Counted from the stretch's first letter, positions 8,836 through 16,789 are shown. The stretch: 22,609 nucleotides of DNA from Candidatus Dadabacteria bacterium (GCA_003695505.1 RFIY01000213.1:1-22609); one strand, 5' to 3'. Program-made: numbers and translations. Notes: generated from the sequence alone by a model not told the origin.

Positions 8836-9965
8836 CAGGAGACGACCTGCCTGACAGCGTTCACGAATGCCTCAATGTCCTCACGGGTATGCGCCGGCCC
8901 CAGACTGGCGCGCACGAGGCCCCGATCGATCGTGCCGGCGGCCCGATGCGCGCCGGGGGCGCAGTGCAGTCCTGCGCGCACCGCGAATCCGGCTTCACCA
9001 AGACGCCAGGCGAGCTCTCCTGGCGTGCTGGCTGGATGCTCGAAGCTGACCAGCGGCAACGCAATCTCGGGATCCGTGCATGAACGAATGATCAGTCCGG
9101 TAATGGAACGTAACCCTTCCACGAGTTCCTGCCACAGCGCCATCCGCTCGGCGAATCGCTCCGGTAGCCCGCGGTCATCGACCAGCTCCAACGCCGCAAG
9201 CAGGCCGGCGATACCGGGGCCGTTCGGGGTCCCGGCTTCGAACCCGTCCGGAAACAGCGGCGGCGTACGCCGTGGTTCCGAGTTGCCACCCGTGCCGCCT
9301 TCGATCAGCGGCTCGAGTTCGACCCGCGCCGAGCAGCAAAGCAGGCCTGTTCCAGACGGCCCGCCGAGCGATTTGTGTCCGGGAATCGCCAGCAAATCAA
9401 TGGCTGCATCACCCAGACGAAGCGGTAACACCCCTGCGGTCTGGGCTGCATCGACGCACAGCAGCGGTTCCGGTCCGATCGCTGCGCGAATCGCCTTCAA
9501 ATCCAGGCGGGCACCGAGCACGTTGCTGCCAGCGGTTACGGCGACGAGCCTGGCGCCGCGCGCCCTTCGGAAGTGGTCCGGATCGACGCGCCCGTCCGAC
9601 TGCGCTTCGATGACGTCGACGGTAACACCCTGATCCGCGGCGCGCGCCAGCGGCCGGGCCAGGGCGTTGTGTTCGATCGAGGTTGTCACGACGCGGTCGC
9701 CGGGTTTCAGCGTGCCGGTGATCGCCAGATTCAGCGCATGCGTCGCCGACGGCAACAGCAGCACGCGTTCCGCATCTGCGTCAAAAAGCGACGCGGCAAT
9801 CAGACGCGCCTGGACGATTTCGCCCGCCGCCGCAGCGGCAAGCGGATAGCTGCCTCGCCCCGGATTACCGGCGCGCTCGCGCAGGTGAGCAACCATTGCG
9901 TCGACAACCGCTGCATGCTTCGGGAAACTCGTCGCCGCGTGATCAAAATACCGCGATGGATTCAT
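8835..9965 (-). CDS. Class V aminotransferase, cysteine desulfurase family
   Basis: A PLP enzyme of 376 aa resembling the EF2568-type cysteine desulfurase family, distinct from IscS and SufS. Visible residues are the N-terminal YFDHAATSFPK, H99 in TSIEHNA, VDAAQTAG (171-178), the Schiff-base Lys K198 in PGHKSLGGPSGTG, and a Cys335 in RAGLHCAPGAH at the position of the persulfide cysteine of SufS-like enzymes. Such enzymes take sulfur from cysteine, giving alanine and an enzyme persulfide; the acceptor is unknown here. The ATG at 9965 overlaps the cpoB stop (ATGA) and the stop abuts the tsaD start. The position next to tsaD might hint at a tRNA-related sulfur role, but that is speculation. Confidence 0.88.
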   Translation of the reverse strand: MNPSRYFDHAATSFPKHAAVVDAMVAHLRERAGNPGRGSYPLAAAAAGEIVQARLIAASLFDADAERVLLLPSATHALNLAITGTLKPGDRVVTTSIEHNALARPLARAADQGVTVDVIEAQSDGRVDPDHFRRARGARLVAVTAGSNVLGARLDLKAIRAAIGPEPLLCVDAAQTAGVLPLRLGDAAIDLLAIPGHKSLGGPSGTGLLCCSARVELEPLIEGGTGGNSEPRRTPPLFPDGFEAGTPNGPGIAGLLAALELVDDRGLPERFAERMALWQELVEGLRSITGLIIRSCTDPEIALPLVSFEHPASTPGELAWRLGEAGFAVRAGLHCAPGAHRAAGTIDRGLVRASLGPAHTREDIEAFVNAVRQVVS

Positions 9966-10726
9966 TTCTTGCGCAGCTTGTCCAGCCGTGTGCGTGCCAC
10001 CCGGGCCTGTTCGCTGTCCGGAAATTGCTGCACGAGGTCCTCGTAAGTGCGGATCGCCTGATCTGTCTCGCCAAGCTTTTCGAGCGACATCCCGAGCTTG
10101 AGCCAGGCCGCGGGCGCCTTCGGGTGATCCGCATGGTTTTCGACGACATCGAGATAGCGTTCGATCGCCTTCAGGTAGTCTCCCTGCTGCCAGGCAATCT
10201 CGCCGAGCCAGAAGCTGGCATTTGCAACCAGCGGACTGTCGCCAAATCGCTCGGGCAATCGTTCGAACAATGCTGCCGCGCGGCTCAGGTCGCCGGCATC
10301 AAAGGCTGCACGCGCCGCTTCATAGAGCTCCTTGTCCGACGACCAGGTCTCCACTGCGGGCGTCGTCGCGGGGCGTGCCGGCTCGGCGTCTTGTGGTGCC
10401 TGATCCCGGGCATGCTCGAGCGCCGCGACCCGACCGGACAACTGCGCCAGTTCGGCTTCGACGGCCTGCAGCGAGACCAGCAATTGCGCGGTACGGCGCT
10501 GCTGCGCACGAATCGCCTCCTGCATCTCGCGCCGCGATTGCAGCACGTCGCGGCGAGCCGACCCCGTCAGCTCCGTCATCAGGTCTTCCGTCTTCGACAG
10601 GCGGTCTTCGAGATAGGCGACTTTACCGTCGATCGTACGCAGATCCGCGCGGGTGGCGACGCAACCGACCGCACCTGCCAGCAGGAGCGGCATCAGCAGG
10701 CTGATCCGCAAAATCCGATCAGCCAT
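9962..10726 (-). CDS. cpoB: Tol-Pal system protein CpoB/YbgF-like, predicted lipoprotein
   Basis: 254 aa, with the CpoB layout: N-terminal export signal, coiled coil, then TPR repeats. The signal ends LLLAGAVGC, a lipobox with Cys22, whereas Escherichia coli CpoB is a soluble periplasmic protein. A coiled-coil region spans about residues 25-105 (repeated L/V heptads such as VAYLEDRLSKTEDLMTEL). The C-terminal half (about 130-254) has three TPR-like units (YEAARAAFDAGDLSRAAALFERL, ASFWLGEIAWQQGDYLKAIERY, AWLKLGMSLEKLGETDQAIRTY). CpoB coordinates outer-membrane constriction and peptidoglycan synthesis at division. It sits directly behind the OmpA-like lipoprotein gene with an 8-nt overlap, like the pal-cpoB pair, although tolQRAB are not in view. 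Confidence 0.87.
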   Translation of the reverse strand: MADRILRISLLMPLLLAGAVGCVATRADLRTIDGKVAYLEDRLSKTEDLMTELTGSARRDVLQSRREMQEAIRAQQRRTAQLLVSLQAVEAELAQLSGRVAALEHARDQAPQDAEPARPATTPAVETWSSDKELYEAARAAFDAGDLSRAAALFERLPERFGDSPLVANASFWLGEIAWQQGDYLKAIERYLDVVENHADHPKAPAAWLKLGMSLEKLGETDQAIRTYEDLVQQFPDSEQARVARTRLDKLRKK

Positions 10727-11495
10727 CCGTCAGGATCACGAACTCGACGCGACGATTGCGCGCCCAGGCCGCCTCGTCGTGGCCGGGATCCGCCGGCAAT
10801 TCTTCGCCATAACTGCGAACGTCGATCCGGCTGCCGTCGACGCCAAGCGTCTGCAAGACCTGACGGACGGCGTTGGCCCGGCGAGAACCCAACGCCAGAT
10901 TGTAGTCGGTCGAGCCGCGTTCATCCGTATGGCCCTCAAGCTGAATGCGCGCAGCGGGATTCTGCTTCAGCCATTCCGCGGCGGCCTCCACTTTTGGGAG
11001 CTGGTCGGCACGCACCGTGTAGTCGTCGAAATCGAACAGTACCGGCTGCAGATCGGCCAGACGGCTGCCTTCGTCCAGCGCGCCGGCGCCAATGGCCTCG
11101 GACTGCACAGCCTCGGCCGTCTCGGCCGCTGTATTGACGCCAGCACCCTCGGCGGCCGTCTGCCCGCCGTCCATTTGCTGCTTGTCGTCTTCGGCCGCCC
11201 CGGCCCGGTTGCGTAGCGCCAGATCGCGGGCAAACTCAGCCTTTTCGCGGGTTTCCACGGCAGAGGTACGGGCGTTCTCGTAGTCCTTGAGGTCGTTGAA
11301 GCGGTAGGTTTGCGTCATCAGATTTTCCGCCTCGCCGTATGGTTCGGGCGCGTACTTTGGCGCCTCGGCCTCGCGGGCCGCCTGCAACGCCGCTTCTGCG
11401 GAGGCGATCTCCTCGACTGGCGGATGCGCGCATGCTGCCGCAAGTCCCGCGATCAATGCCATTCCGACGAATCGGCGGATGGTATGAGCCTTCAT
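10719..11495 (-). CDS. OmpA-family peptidoglycan-binding lipoprotein with DUF4398-like N-terminal region
   Basis: A Pal-like outer-membrane lipoprotein of 258 aa. The start is ATG at 11495, with GGAGGAAA just upstream. The signal ends AGLAAAC (Cys22). Residues about 27-100 (EEIASAEAALQAAREAEAPKYAP and following helices ending RDLALRNRAG) look like the DUF4398 module often joined to OmpA domains. The C-terminal OmpA domain (about 145-258) has LFDFDDYTV, the diaminopimelate-binding Asp in GHTDERG and Arg in ALGSRRANAV, and the closing NRRVEFVI. It anchors the outer membrane to peptidoglycan non-covalently. It is the first gene of the seven-gene operon. It is longer than classical Pal (about 170 aa) because of the added N-terminal module. 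Confidence 0.87.
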   Translation of the reverse strand: MKAHTIRRFVGMALIAGLAAACAHPPVEEIASAEAALQAAREAEAPKYAPEPYGEAENLMTQTYRFNDLKDYENARTSAVETREKAEFARDLALRNRAGAAEDDKQQMDGGQTAAEGAGVNTAAETAEAVQSEAIGAGALDEGSRLADLQPVLFDFDDYTVRADQLPKVEAAAEWLKQNPAARIQLEGHTDERGSTDYNLALGSRRANAVRQVLQTLGVDGSRIDVRSYGEELPADPGHDEAAWARNRRVEFVILTDG

Positions 11496-11567
11496 GGTAG
11501 TTTCCTCCTCGGAACAACTGGCAACGGTGTCCGGCCGCGTCGGGCCATTCGCCACCAGTTGCAGGTC

Positions 11568-11573
11568 ATTGTA
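11568..11573 (-). promoter_or_regulatory. Possible -10 box of the seven-gene envelope/RNA-modification operon
   Basis: TACAAT on the minus strand (five of six consensus bases) lies about 75 bases upstream of the OmpA-like lipoprotein start, in the divergent gap with the acyl-CoA synthetase gene. No good -35 hexamer is found at standard spacing, so the call is tentative. Confidence 0.35.
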
Positions 11574-11575
11574 CC

Positions 11576-13114
11576 ATGTCAGCAGCAGGAAAGAGCACTT
11601 TCAGATCGCGGAAAAATTACGGCAACTCATTGACAGAAAACAGAAAATCTAATCTCCTCCCCCCTGAGAAGCGATCCCGGGCGACGCCCGACCAGCACGC
11701 GATCTCGTGGGTCGATGCGCATCAGGAGGGCCCGCGGTGGACCTGGCGCCAGCTGGCGCGGTATGCCGCCGGCGCCGCCTGGGCGCTTGCAGCGTACGGA
11801 ATCGGAGCGCAGCATCGGGTCGCGGTGATTGGTGGCAACACGCCCGAATGGATCGTACTGCGCGAGGCGGTGCGATTGCGCGGCGCAACATTCATCCCGA
11901 TCAGCCCGAAGATTACCGCCGAAGAACGAGACTTCCTGTTACGCAACAGCGAAGCGGCGCTCGCCGTCGGGCCACCGGATATGCCGGCCGGTGAGCTGGC
12001 GGTTGAGGACTGGTCCGCGTTCTATGGGCGCGAGGCGGACGAGCCGCCGCAACTCAATGACGCGCCTCAACCGCAACAACTGCTGTACACCTCCGGCAGT
12101 GGCGGCGTTCCAAAGGGCGTCCTGCGCAGTCGAGGCAGCGACCTCGCCCGCATGCAGATGTCGATCCAACAGTATGGCCTGTCGGCGGACATGCGCCACC
12201 TGGTCGCCGGCCCGCTGTACCACTCGGGGCCGTCGATTTTTTATCGGATGTTCCTGTTGCTCGGTGCGCCACAACAGATGCTGCGGCGATTCGATGCGAA
12301 GCGTGTCCTGGAGCTGATCCTGTCCGAACAGGTCGACGCGTTGTTCATGGTGCCGACGATGTGGCGAATGCTGCTTGACGCCGAAGGCGGACACAGGCGC
12401 CCCTGGCCGCTGAAACGTGCCTGGATTGCCGGCAGCCGCACCGAACCCGAACTACGCCTGGAACTGCTCGATCGCCTGCCCGAGGACGCACTGTGGGAAT
12501 TCTATGGCGCGACCGAAACCGGCACGATCGCGGTCCTTCCGCCCGAGGCGCAACGGAGCCACATGGATACGGTCGGCTTTCCAGCACCTGGGGTAGAGAT
12601 TCGAATCGTTGATGAAACGGGGCAGGACGTCGCGCCGGGCGCGACCGGGCGCATTTATGTGAAAAGCCCGTCACTGATGACCGGCTATCATCGTGGTCCC
12701 GGCACGCCCGCGGATCTCTCCGAGGACCGGCTCGAAGGCGGCTGGGTCTCGGTCGGCGACCGCGGCAGCTTCACGGCGGATGGCGCCCTCAAGCTGATCG
12801 GCCGCGAAAAAGGCATGATCATCAGCGGCGGCGTCAACATTTACCCCGAGGAAGTCGAACAGGCGATCAAGAAGATCGACGGCGTACTGGAGGCGGTGGT
12901 CTTCGGGATACCCGACCCGATCTGGGGCCAGCGTATCTGCGCGATCGTCGAACCTGCGTCGGAAGCCACGCTGACCGCAGATGATGTTCGCCGCGCGCTG
13001 GAAGGGCACCTGGCGCACTTCAAGATTCCGAAACAGATCCGGATTGCACCGATCCCGCGTACGGCGAGCGAAAAAGTTCGCCGCGATGCCGCGCAACTTG
13101 CCCGCCTGCTGTAA
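11576..13114 (+). CDS. AMP-binding acyl-CoA synthetase / ligase
   Basis: A member of the ANL superfamily: it activates a carboxylate with ATP to an acyl-adenylate and then a thioester. Visible motifs: P-loop LLYTSGSGGVPKGV (169-182), A5 EFYGATETG (308-316), A7 SVGDRGSF, hinge LIGREKGMIISGGVNIYPEEVE (407-428) and the catalytic Lys K500 in RTASEKVRRD. The length of 512 aa is typical. The start is uncertain: ATG at 11576 has only a weak AGG ten bases upstream, and family homology begins around residue 26 (SNLLPPEKRSRATPDQ), so the in-frame TTG at 11630 is an alternative. The substrate cannot be read from sequence; a fatty or aromatic acid is likely. It is divergent from the OmpA-like gene and convergent with infA. 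Confidence 0.88.
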   Translation: MSAAGKSTFRSRKNYGNSLTENRKSNLLPPEKRSRATPDQHAISWVDAHQEGPRWTWRQLARYAAGAAWALAAYGIGAQHRVAVIGGNTPEWIVLREAVRLRGATFIPISPKITAEERDFLLRNSEAALAVGPPDMPAGELAVEDWSAFYGREADEPPQLNDAPQPQQLLYTSGSGGVPKGVLRSRGSDLARMQMSIQQYGLSADMRHLVAGPLYHSGPSIFYRMFLLLGAPQQMLRRFDAKRVLELILSEQVDALFMVPTMWRMLLDAEGGHRRPWPLKRAWIAGSRTEPELRLELLDRLPEDALWEFYGATETGTIAVLPPEAQRSHMDTVGFPAPGVEIRIVDETGQDVAPGATGRIYVKSPSLMTGYHRGPGTPADLSEDRLEGGWVSVGDRGSFTADGALKLIGREKGMIISGGVNIYPEEVEQAIKKIDGVLEAVVFGIPDPIWGQRICAIVEPASEATLTADDVRRALEGHLAHFKIPKQIRIAPIPRTASEKVRRDAAQLARLL

Positions 13115-13179
13115 GTCCTGTCCTGGAGCGCTGCGCTTACGCTTCAGCGATCGCCACCTGCAGAAAACGAATACAATGC

Positions 13180-13193
13180 CCGGCTCGCGCCGG
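13180..13193 (-). terminator. Likely terminator hairpin of infA
   Basis: On the minus strand a CCGGC stem, GCGA loop and GCCGG form a 5-bp all-GC stem with a tetraloop just behind the infA stop codon. It is followed by GCATTGTATTCGTTTTC, which is T-rich but interrupted. It lies in the 86-bp gap between the two convergent genes. Confidence 0.45.
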
Positions 13194-13200
13194 CCATCGC

Positions 13201-13419
13201 TCAGGATTCGCGGAAAACGATGCGTCCGCGTGAAAGATCGTACGGAGAAAGTTCGACCTTGACCCGGTCGCCGGGAACGATCTTGATGTAGTGCTTGCGC
13301 ATCTTGCCGGAAACATAGGTCAGGATTTCCTGGCCTGTTTCCAGTTCGACCCGGTACATGCTGTTCGGCAGCTTCTCGGTGATCGTGCCTTCGAGCTCGA
13401 TAACGTCTTTTTCGGCCAA
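13201..13419 (-). CDS. infA: Translation initiation factor IF-1
   Basis: IF-1 binds the A site of the 30S subunit and works with IF-2 and IF-3. The 72-aa product is a single S1/OB fold with the family signatures [20 protein letters not shown], the [21 protein letters not shown] core and the C-terminal [13 protein letters not shown]. Homology begins exactly at a TTG codon (13419) preceded by AAAGGA eight bases upstream. No ATG or GTG exists at a matching position, so TTG is the likely start and the longer 151-aa frame is spurious. A promoter-like TGGTACACT and a small inverted repeat precede it. Its neighbours (an acyl-CoA synthetase and a ferredoxin-NADP reductase) are not the enterobacterial ones. 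Confidence 0.96.
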   Translation of the reverse strand: MAEKDVIELEGTITEKLPNSMYRVELETGQEILTYVSGKMRKHYIKIVPGDRVKVELSPYDLSRGRIVFRES

Positions 13420-13441
13420 GCCGTGTGTCCTTTCGCGGTTT

Positions 13442-13455
13442 CTGAACGAGTTCAG
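13442..13455 (-). promoter_or_regulatory. Small inverted repeat in the infA leader
   Basis: CTGAA-CTCG-TTCAG on the minus strand: a 5-bp stem with a tetraloop (or a 6-bp inverted repeat around two bases) lying between the putative -10 box and the Shine-Dalgarno of infA. It could be a leader hairpin or an operator; no function is known. Confidence 0.3.
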
Positions 13456-13468
13456 CCTGACAAGGGGC

Positions 13469-13477
13469 AGTGTACCA
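13469..13477 (-). promoter_or_regulatory. Extended -10 promoter of infA
   Basis: TGGTACACT on the minus strand combines a TGn extension with TACACT (four of six consensus bases). Only a weak -35 (TTCTCG) lies 17 bases further upstream. The predicted leader is about 45 nt. Confidence 0.4.
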
Positions 13478-13525
13478 GACCCGGCGGCTGGCGAGAAAAC
13501 CGGCGCGTCTGCCCGCAATCGCCGC

Positions 13526-14887
13526 TCAGTCCAGTACCGCCAGCATGTCCGCGACGCTGACGAATTTCTCGCGAACCTTGCCACTTGCCTGGCCACGGGC
13601 GACCTCCGCCGCGTCGATCTTTGTGTAGTCGTCCCAGTCGACGACGCGGACACCACGACGCTGCAATGCGCCGAGCAGGTCTCCGGTTTCGGTTGCGCCG
13701 CTGATAACGCCGCTGTCGACGTCTTCGAGCATCGCGGCGACGGTAGCGGCCGAATCGGGCTTGTTCGAGCCGATCAGACCGGAAGGGCCGCGCTTGATCC
13801 AGCCAACGACATAGAGGCCCGGAACGGGCGCATCCCCGTCAACGACGCGCCCGTCGCGGTTCGCAACGATCCCGGCGCGTTCGTCAAACGGGACACCGGG
13901 CAGCGGTTCCCCCCGATAACCAATCGAGCGCAGCAACAGACCCGCCTCGATCGTCTCGGTCTCGCCGGTGCCCTCGGCGGCCAGGTAGCCATCGCGGTCG
14001 ACGAGCCGGTTGCGTTCGATCGTGACCGCGTTGAGATGACCGTCCCCATCGACCGACAGCCGAACCGGAGAGCTCAGAAAACGCAGGCGAACCGTCAGAT
14101 CACCTTCGCCGGGATCGGCGAGCTTTTCCTGGAGATACTCGACGTTTTTGCGCTTGTCGCGGTCGAGTGCCTCGAGATCGATGCCTTCCAGATCGCGCGC
14201 CTCGACAACGAGCCGAACGCCTTCGAGCTCGCCGATCTCGCGAATTTCTTTCGGTGAGAACGCCGCCTGGGCCGCGCCGCGCCGGCCCAGCACGACGACT
14301 TCGCGTACACCTGCGGCGCGCAGTGCGTCGAGCGCGGCGGCCGTAATATCGGTTGTCGCAAGCTCGTCGCGATCCTTGACGAGAATGCGGGTCACATCCA
14401 TCGCGACGTTGCCGACACCGACCACGACCGCACGCTCGTGCGACAGGTCGAACTTGCGATCCTGAAAATCGGGATGACCGTTGTACCAGCCGACGAATTC
14501 GGTCGCCGAGTAACTGCCAGCCGCGTCCTCGTGTTCGAGGCCGAGCTTGCGATCGGAGAGACATCCCGTCGCGATCACGATCTGGTCATAATGTGCCCGC
14601 AACTCGTCGAGGGTCACGTCCCGGCCAAGGGCGACGTTTCCAGCGAAACGGACGCGTGGATCAGCCGCCATCTTTTCGTATTGACGGGTCACGTTCTTGA
14701 TTTTCTGGTGGTCCGGCGCAACCCCGTAACGCACAAGACCGTACGGCACGGGCAGGCGGTCGAACAGGTCGATACGGACGTCAACCTGTTCCTGTTTCAG
14801 CAGGGCATCGATTGCGTAAAATCCGGAGGGTCCGGCACCAATGACGGCAACGTTGAGTGGTCGTGCCGATGTTCCGATGTTGGTCAT
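13526..14887 (-). CDS. Ferredoxin/flavodoxin-NADP(+) reductase of the adrenodoxin-reductase type
   Basis: An FAD/NADP(H) oxidoreductase of 453 aa in the FprA/adrenodoxin-reductase family, moving electrons between NADPH and a ferredoxin. The start is ATG at 14887, with AGGA upstream (CCAGGAACAGGCCATG). Visible motifs: FAD-binding [11 protein letters not shown] (15-25), the family signature [22 protein letters not shown] (45-66), NADP-binding [16 protein letters not shown], and the C-terminal FAD segment [22 protein letters not shown]. Mycobacterial FprA and mammalian adrenodoxin reductase have the same layout and similar size. The residues after about 400 end [13 protein letters not shown] as in relatives. 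It has its own promoter in the 174-bp gap upstream. The electron partner is not in the window. Confidence 0.92.
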   Translation of the reverse strand: MTNIGTSARPLNVAVIGAGPSGFYAIDALLKQEQVDVRIDLFDRLPVPYGLVRYGVAPDHQKIKNVTRQYEKMAADPRVRFAGNVALGRDVTLDELRAHYDQIVIATGCLSDRKLGLEHEDAAGSYSATEFVGWYNGHPDFQDRKFDLSHERAVVVGVGNVAMDVTRILVKDRDELATTDITAAALDALRAAGVREVVVLGRRGAAQAAFSPKEIREIGELEGVRLVVEARDLEGIDLEALDRDKRKNVEYLQEKLADPGEGDLTVRLRFLSSPVRLSVDGDGHLNAVTIERNRLVDRDGYLAAEGTGETETIEAGLLLRSIGYRGEPLPGVPFDERAGIVANRDGRVVDGDAPVPGLYVVGWIKRGPSGLIGSNKPDSAATVAAMLEDVDSGVISGATETGDLLGALQRRGVRVVDWDDYTKIDAAEVARGQASGKVREKFVSVADMLAVLD

Positions 14888-15000
14888 GGCCTGTTCCTGG
14901 TGGTTGGGCAACCGGTGCGGCTGCAGATCCGACGGGAAAATCGCAACGGAATCGCGATCCGTCGCGTCCGGCACGCACCAGACGCGTGTCGTTCAGTTAG

Positions 15001-15029
15001 AGCGTATCCCGTCCGCCGCAGCGCGTCAA
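15001..15029 (-). promoter_or_regulatory. Sigma-70 promoter of the ferredoxin-NADP reductase gene
   Basis: TTGACG (15029-15024) and TACGCT (15006-15001) on the minus strand with a 17-base spacer. The expected leader is about 107 nt. It includes an imperfect inverted repeat ACGGA-ATCGCGA-TCCGT at 14946-14962. The 174-bp gap 14888-15061 otherwise shows nothing recognisable. Confidence 0.5.
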
Positions 15030-15061
15030 CCAGCCCGCCGAGTGAGTATTCACCCGCAAAC

Positions 15062-16048
15062 TTATCCCACCGTACCTGCAACGACCGTGTTTCGGCCATC
15101 GGCCTTGCCACGGTACAGCGCTTCATCCGCAGCGGAAAGCAGGTCCGACAATACATCGCCCTTGCATGGCTGATGAGCCGCGACCCCAATGGTGATGGTG
15201 ACATTTGGGCCGACACCCTCGGGGTGTGGGATCGCCAGCGCCTCAACCCGCGCGCGCATCTGTTCGGCCATCGTCATCGCCGCATCCTGATCCGCACCCG
15301 GAAGGACGACCATGAACTCTTCGCCGCCGTATCGCGCCAGGACATCACCTGCGCGGCGCAACGTATCACGCAGCGTCTGCGCCACCGTCCGCAGGCAGAC
15401 ATCACCTTCGGCATGGCCGAGCGCATCGTTGTAATGCTTGAACCGATCGATGTCGATCATCAGCACCGCGAGTGGATATCCATTGCGCATGGCCCGGCGC
15501 CATTCCGTCTCGAGAATCTGATCGAGGCGGCGACGATTGTAGACCCCCGTCAGGGCGTCGGTATGCGACATTTCTTCGAGTTTGCGATTGGCGGTCGCCA
15601 GACGCCGGTTCATCGCGCGACGTTGATCGAGCATCTGTTTGAGCGTTTCAGCGGAGCGGATCCGCGCCAGCAGATCAATCTTGCGCGGCGGTTTCGTGAT
15701 GTAGTCCATCGCGCCGGCTTCGAAGGCCGCTTCCAGCGATTCCTCATCGGCATTGGCGGTCATGATGATGATGGGAATTTCCGCGGTCAGCGGGTTCTGC
15801 TTCATCTCGCGGCAGAACGTAATCCCATCCATGCCCGGCATCTCGATGTCGCAGATGATCAGATCGACGGCGATCTCGTCCGGTGATTCGACGGAGCTCA
15901 GATACAACATGGCATCAACGGCCGCGTGCATGACTTCAACGGACTCGTATCCGAACGCTTTGAGATGCCCCCTGAGCACGCGCAACACGATGTCTGAGTC
16001 ATCGATGAGCAGAATGCGCGTCCCCTTTGGTGCCTCGGTGAACGTCAT
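15062..16048 (-). CDS. Response regulator diguanylate cyclase (REC-GGDEF)
   Basis: A two-domain protein of 328 aa, PleD/WspR-like. The receiver (about 10-135) has DD at 16-17, phosphoacceptor D67 in LIICDIEMPGMDG, T97 and K119 in YITKPP. A helical linker (135-160) leads to a GGDEF domain (about 161-325) starting SHTDALTGVYNRRRLD. The active-site signature is GGEEF (241-245), and an RxxD inhibitory site (R232-A-G-D235) sits exactly five residues before it, so both c-di-GMP synthesis and product inhibition are expected. Phosphorylation of D67 probably drives dimerisation and activity. The ATG overlaps the stop of the upstream membrane-protein gene (ATGA), suggesting the two act together. Confidence 0.93.
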   Translation of the reverse strand: MTFTEAPKGTRILLIDDSDIVLRVLRGHLKAFGYESVEVMHAAVDAMLYLSSVESPDEIAVDLIICDIEMPGMDGITFCREMKQNPLTAEIPIIIMTANADEESLEAAFEAGAMDYITKPPRKIDLLARIRSAETLKQMLDQRRAMNRRLATANRKLEEMSHTDALTGVYNRRRLDQILETEWRRAMRNGYPLAVLMIDIDRFKHYNDALGHAEGDVCLRTVAQTLRDTLRRAGDVLARYGGEEFMVVLPGADQDAAMTMAEQMRARVEALAIPHPEGVGPNVTITIGVAAHQPCKGDVLSDLLSAADEALYRGKADGRNTVVAGTVG

Positions 16049-16647
16049 GTGCGCTCCTCGATCTGCAGCGCGCCCACACCCTGCGCGTTGTCCACGATAT
16101 GCTGCGCGACCTGGGCGCCACCTTCGGCCGAACCCAGCAGATCCACGCGCATCGCAAGCGAGAGCTGGGCAAGGAGCTGCGAAAGCCGCCGGGCTTCTTC
16201 CAGATCGATCTGGCGATCCAGCCAGCTTTCGGTCAGCTCGTCAATGACCCGGTTCCATGCGACGAGCACGTCGCTCGAACTCAGCATTGCCAGGTGATTC
16301 GTAAACAGTTGCAGTTGCATGACATCGCGATGCGAAAGCTGGCCGTGGTCGATGATCTGCTGCAATGTCTGAAAGACACGCTCATACAACCGCTCGCGCG
16401 CTTCAAAGTGGCGCAGACGCTGCTCCTTGTTCAGCTCGACCTCGGTCTGGCGGTTCAACAGCAACGCCGTAATCAGTACCGTCGCAATCACCGACAGCGC
16501 GATCAGAACGATCTCCTGCGCAAACGGCACAGACGCGGCGGCATCCCAGGCGGTACGAATGAACAGATATCCGGTAGCGAAGACGAACGCGGTCAACAAC
16601 GACAGCACGAAGCGTTCCGCCCGCAACGGCTGATGGTGCATCGGCAT
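16045..16647 (-). CDS. Small membrane protein of unknown function, coupled to diguanylate cyclase
   Basis: Not recognised as a named family. With ATG at 16647 (or 16641) it has 200 aa: two membrane helices at about 13-30 and 46-65, then a cytoplasmic all-helical domain (about 66-170) that begins with a charged coiled-coil-like stretch (NKEQRLRHFEARERLYERVFQTL). The segment SSSDVLVAWNRVIDELTESW recalls a motif common in uncharacterised bacterial helical membrane proteins. The frame is open to a TTG at 16737, but neither candidate start has a clear Shine-Dalgarno sequence, so the start is uncertain. Its stop overlaps the cyclase gene. A role in membrane anchoring or signal input for the cyclase is inference from that coupling. 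Confidence 0.75.
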   Translation of the reverse strand: MPMHHQPLRAERFVLSLLTAFVFATGYLFIRTAWDAAASVPFAQEIVLIALSVIATVLITALLLNRQTEVELNKEQRLRHFEARERLYERVFQTLQQIIDHGQLSHRDVMQLQLFTNHLAMLSSSDVLVAWNRVIDELTESWLDRQIDLEEARRLSQLLAQLSLAMRVDLLGSAEGGAQVAQHIVDNAQGVGALQIEERT

Positions 16648-16665
16648 AGGAATCAGGCTATCACA

Positions 16666-16701
16666 GCGCCGTTGCTCGCGGCGCAAATCCTGGCCGCCAG
16701 G
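16666..16701. other. Two adjacent inverted repeats in the divergent gap
   Basis: GCGCCG (16666-16671) pairs with CGGCGC (16679-16684) across a 7-nt loop, and CCTGG (16689-16693) pairs with CCAGG (16697-16701) across three bases. They lie just upstream of the membrane-protein start and behind the tetR promoter. They may form leader hairpins or be binding sites. Function unknown. Confidence 0.4.
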
Positions 16702-16730
16702 AGCCGACCGCGCCTCACCTGTCGGCAAAC

Positions 16731-16760
16731 TTGACAAGCCGTGGCATGCACTGGTACCTT
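16731..16760 (+). promoter_or_regulatory. Sigma-70 promoter of the tetR-megasynthase unit
   Basis: A perfect TTGACA (16731-16736) is followed after 18 bases by TACCTT (16755-16760). The operator palindrome at 16774-16789 lies just downstream of the expected start point, which fits autorepression. The tetR start codon is at 16809. Confidence 0.5.
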
Positions 16761-16773
16761 GTGGACTGCAAAA

Positions 16774-16789
16774 CGGACCGGTCAGTCCG
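16774..16789. promoter_or_regulatory. Operator site 1 (tetR leader)
   Basis: CGGACCGGTCAGTCCG. Its reverse complement differs by one base from the copy at 17804-17819. It lies between the putative -10 box and the tetR start codon. Palindromic size and position are typical of an autoregulated TetR-family operator. Confidence 0.6.

Noticed and set aside
8065-9633. 522-codon plus-strand open frame opposite tsaD and the cysteine desulfurase gene
   Set aside because: It is antisense to two highly conserved genes, with no recognisable motif.
11630-11655. TTGACA followed by TAATCT in front of the acyl-CoA synthetase
   Set aside because: The spacer is only 14 bases and the elements lie inside the predicted coding region, so a promoter is not supported.
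13420-13656. 79-codon N-terminal extension of infA
   Set aside because: It overlaps the ferredoxin-NADP reductase 3' end and the infA promoter; IF-1 homology begins at the TTG.
14884-15246. 120-codon minus-strand frame across the gap upstream of the ferredoxin-NADP reductase
   Set aside because: A short stretch looks protein-like, but the frame lies partly inside the cyclase gene and over the promoter, with no good start or homology.
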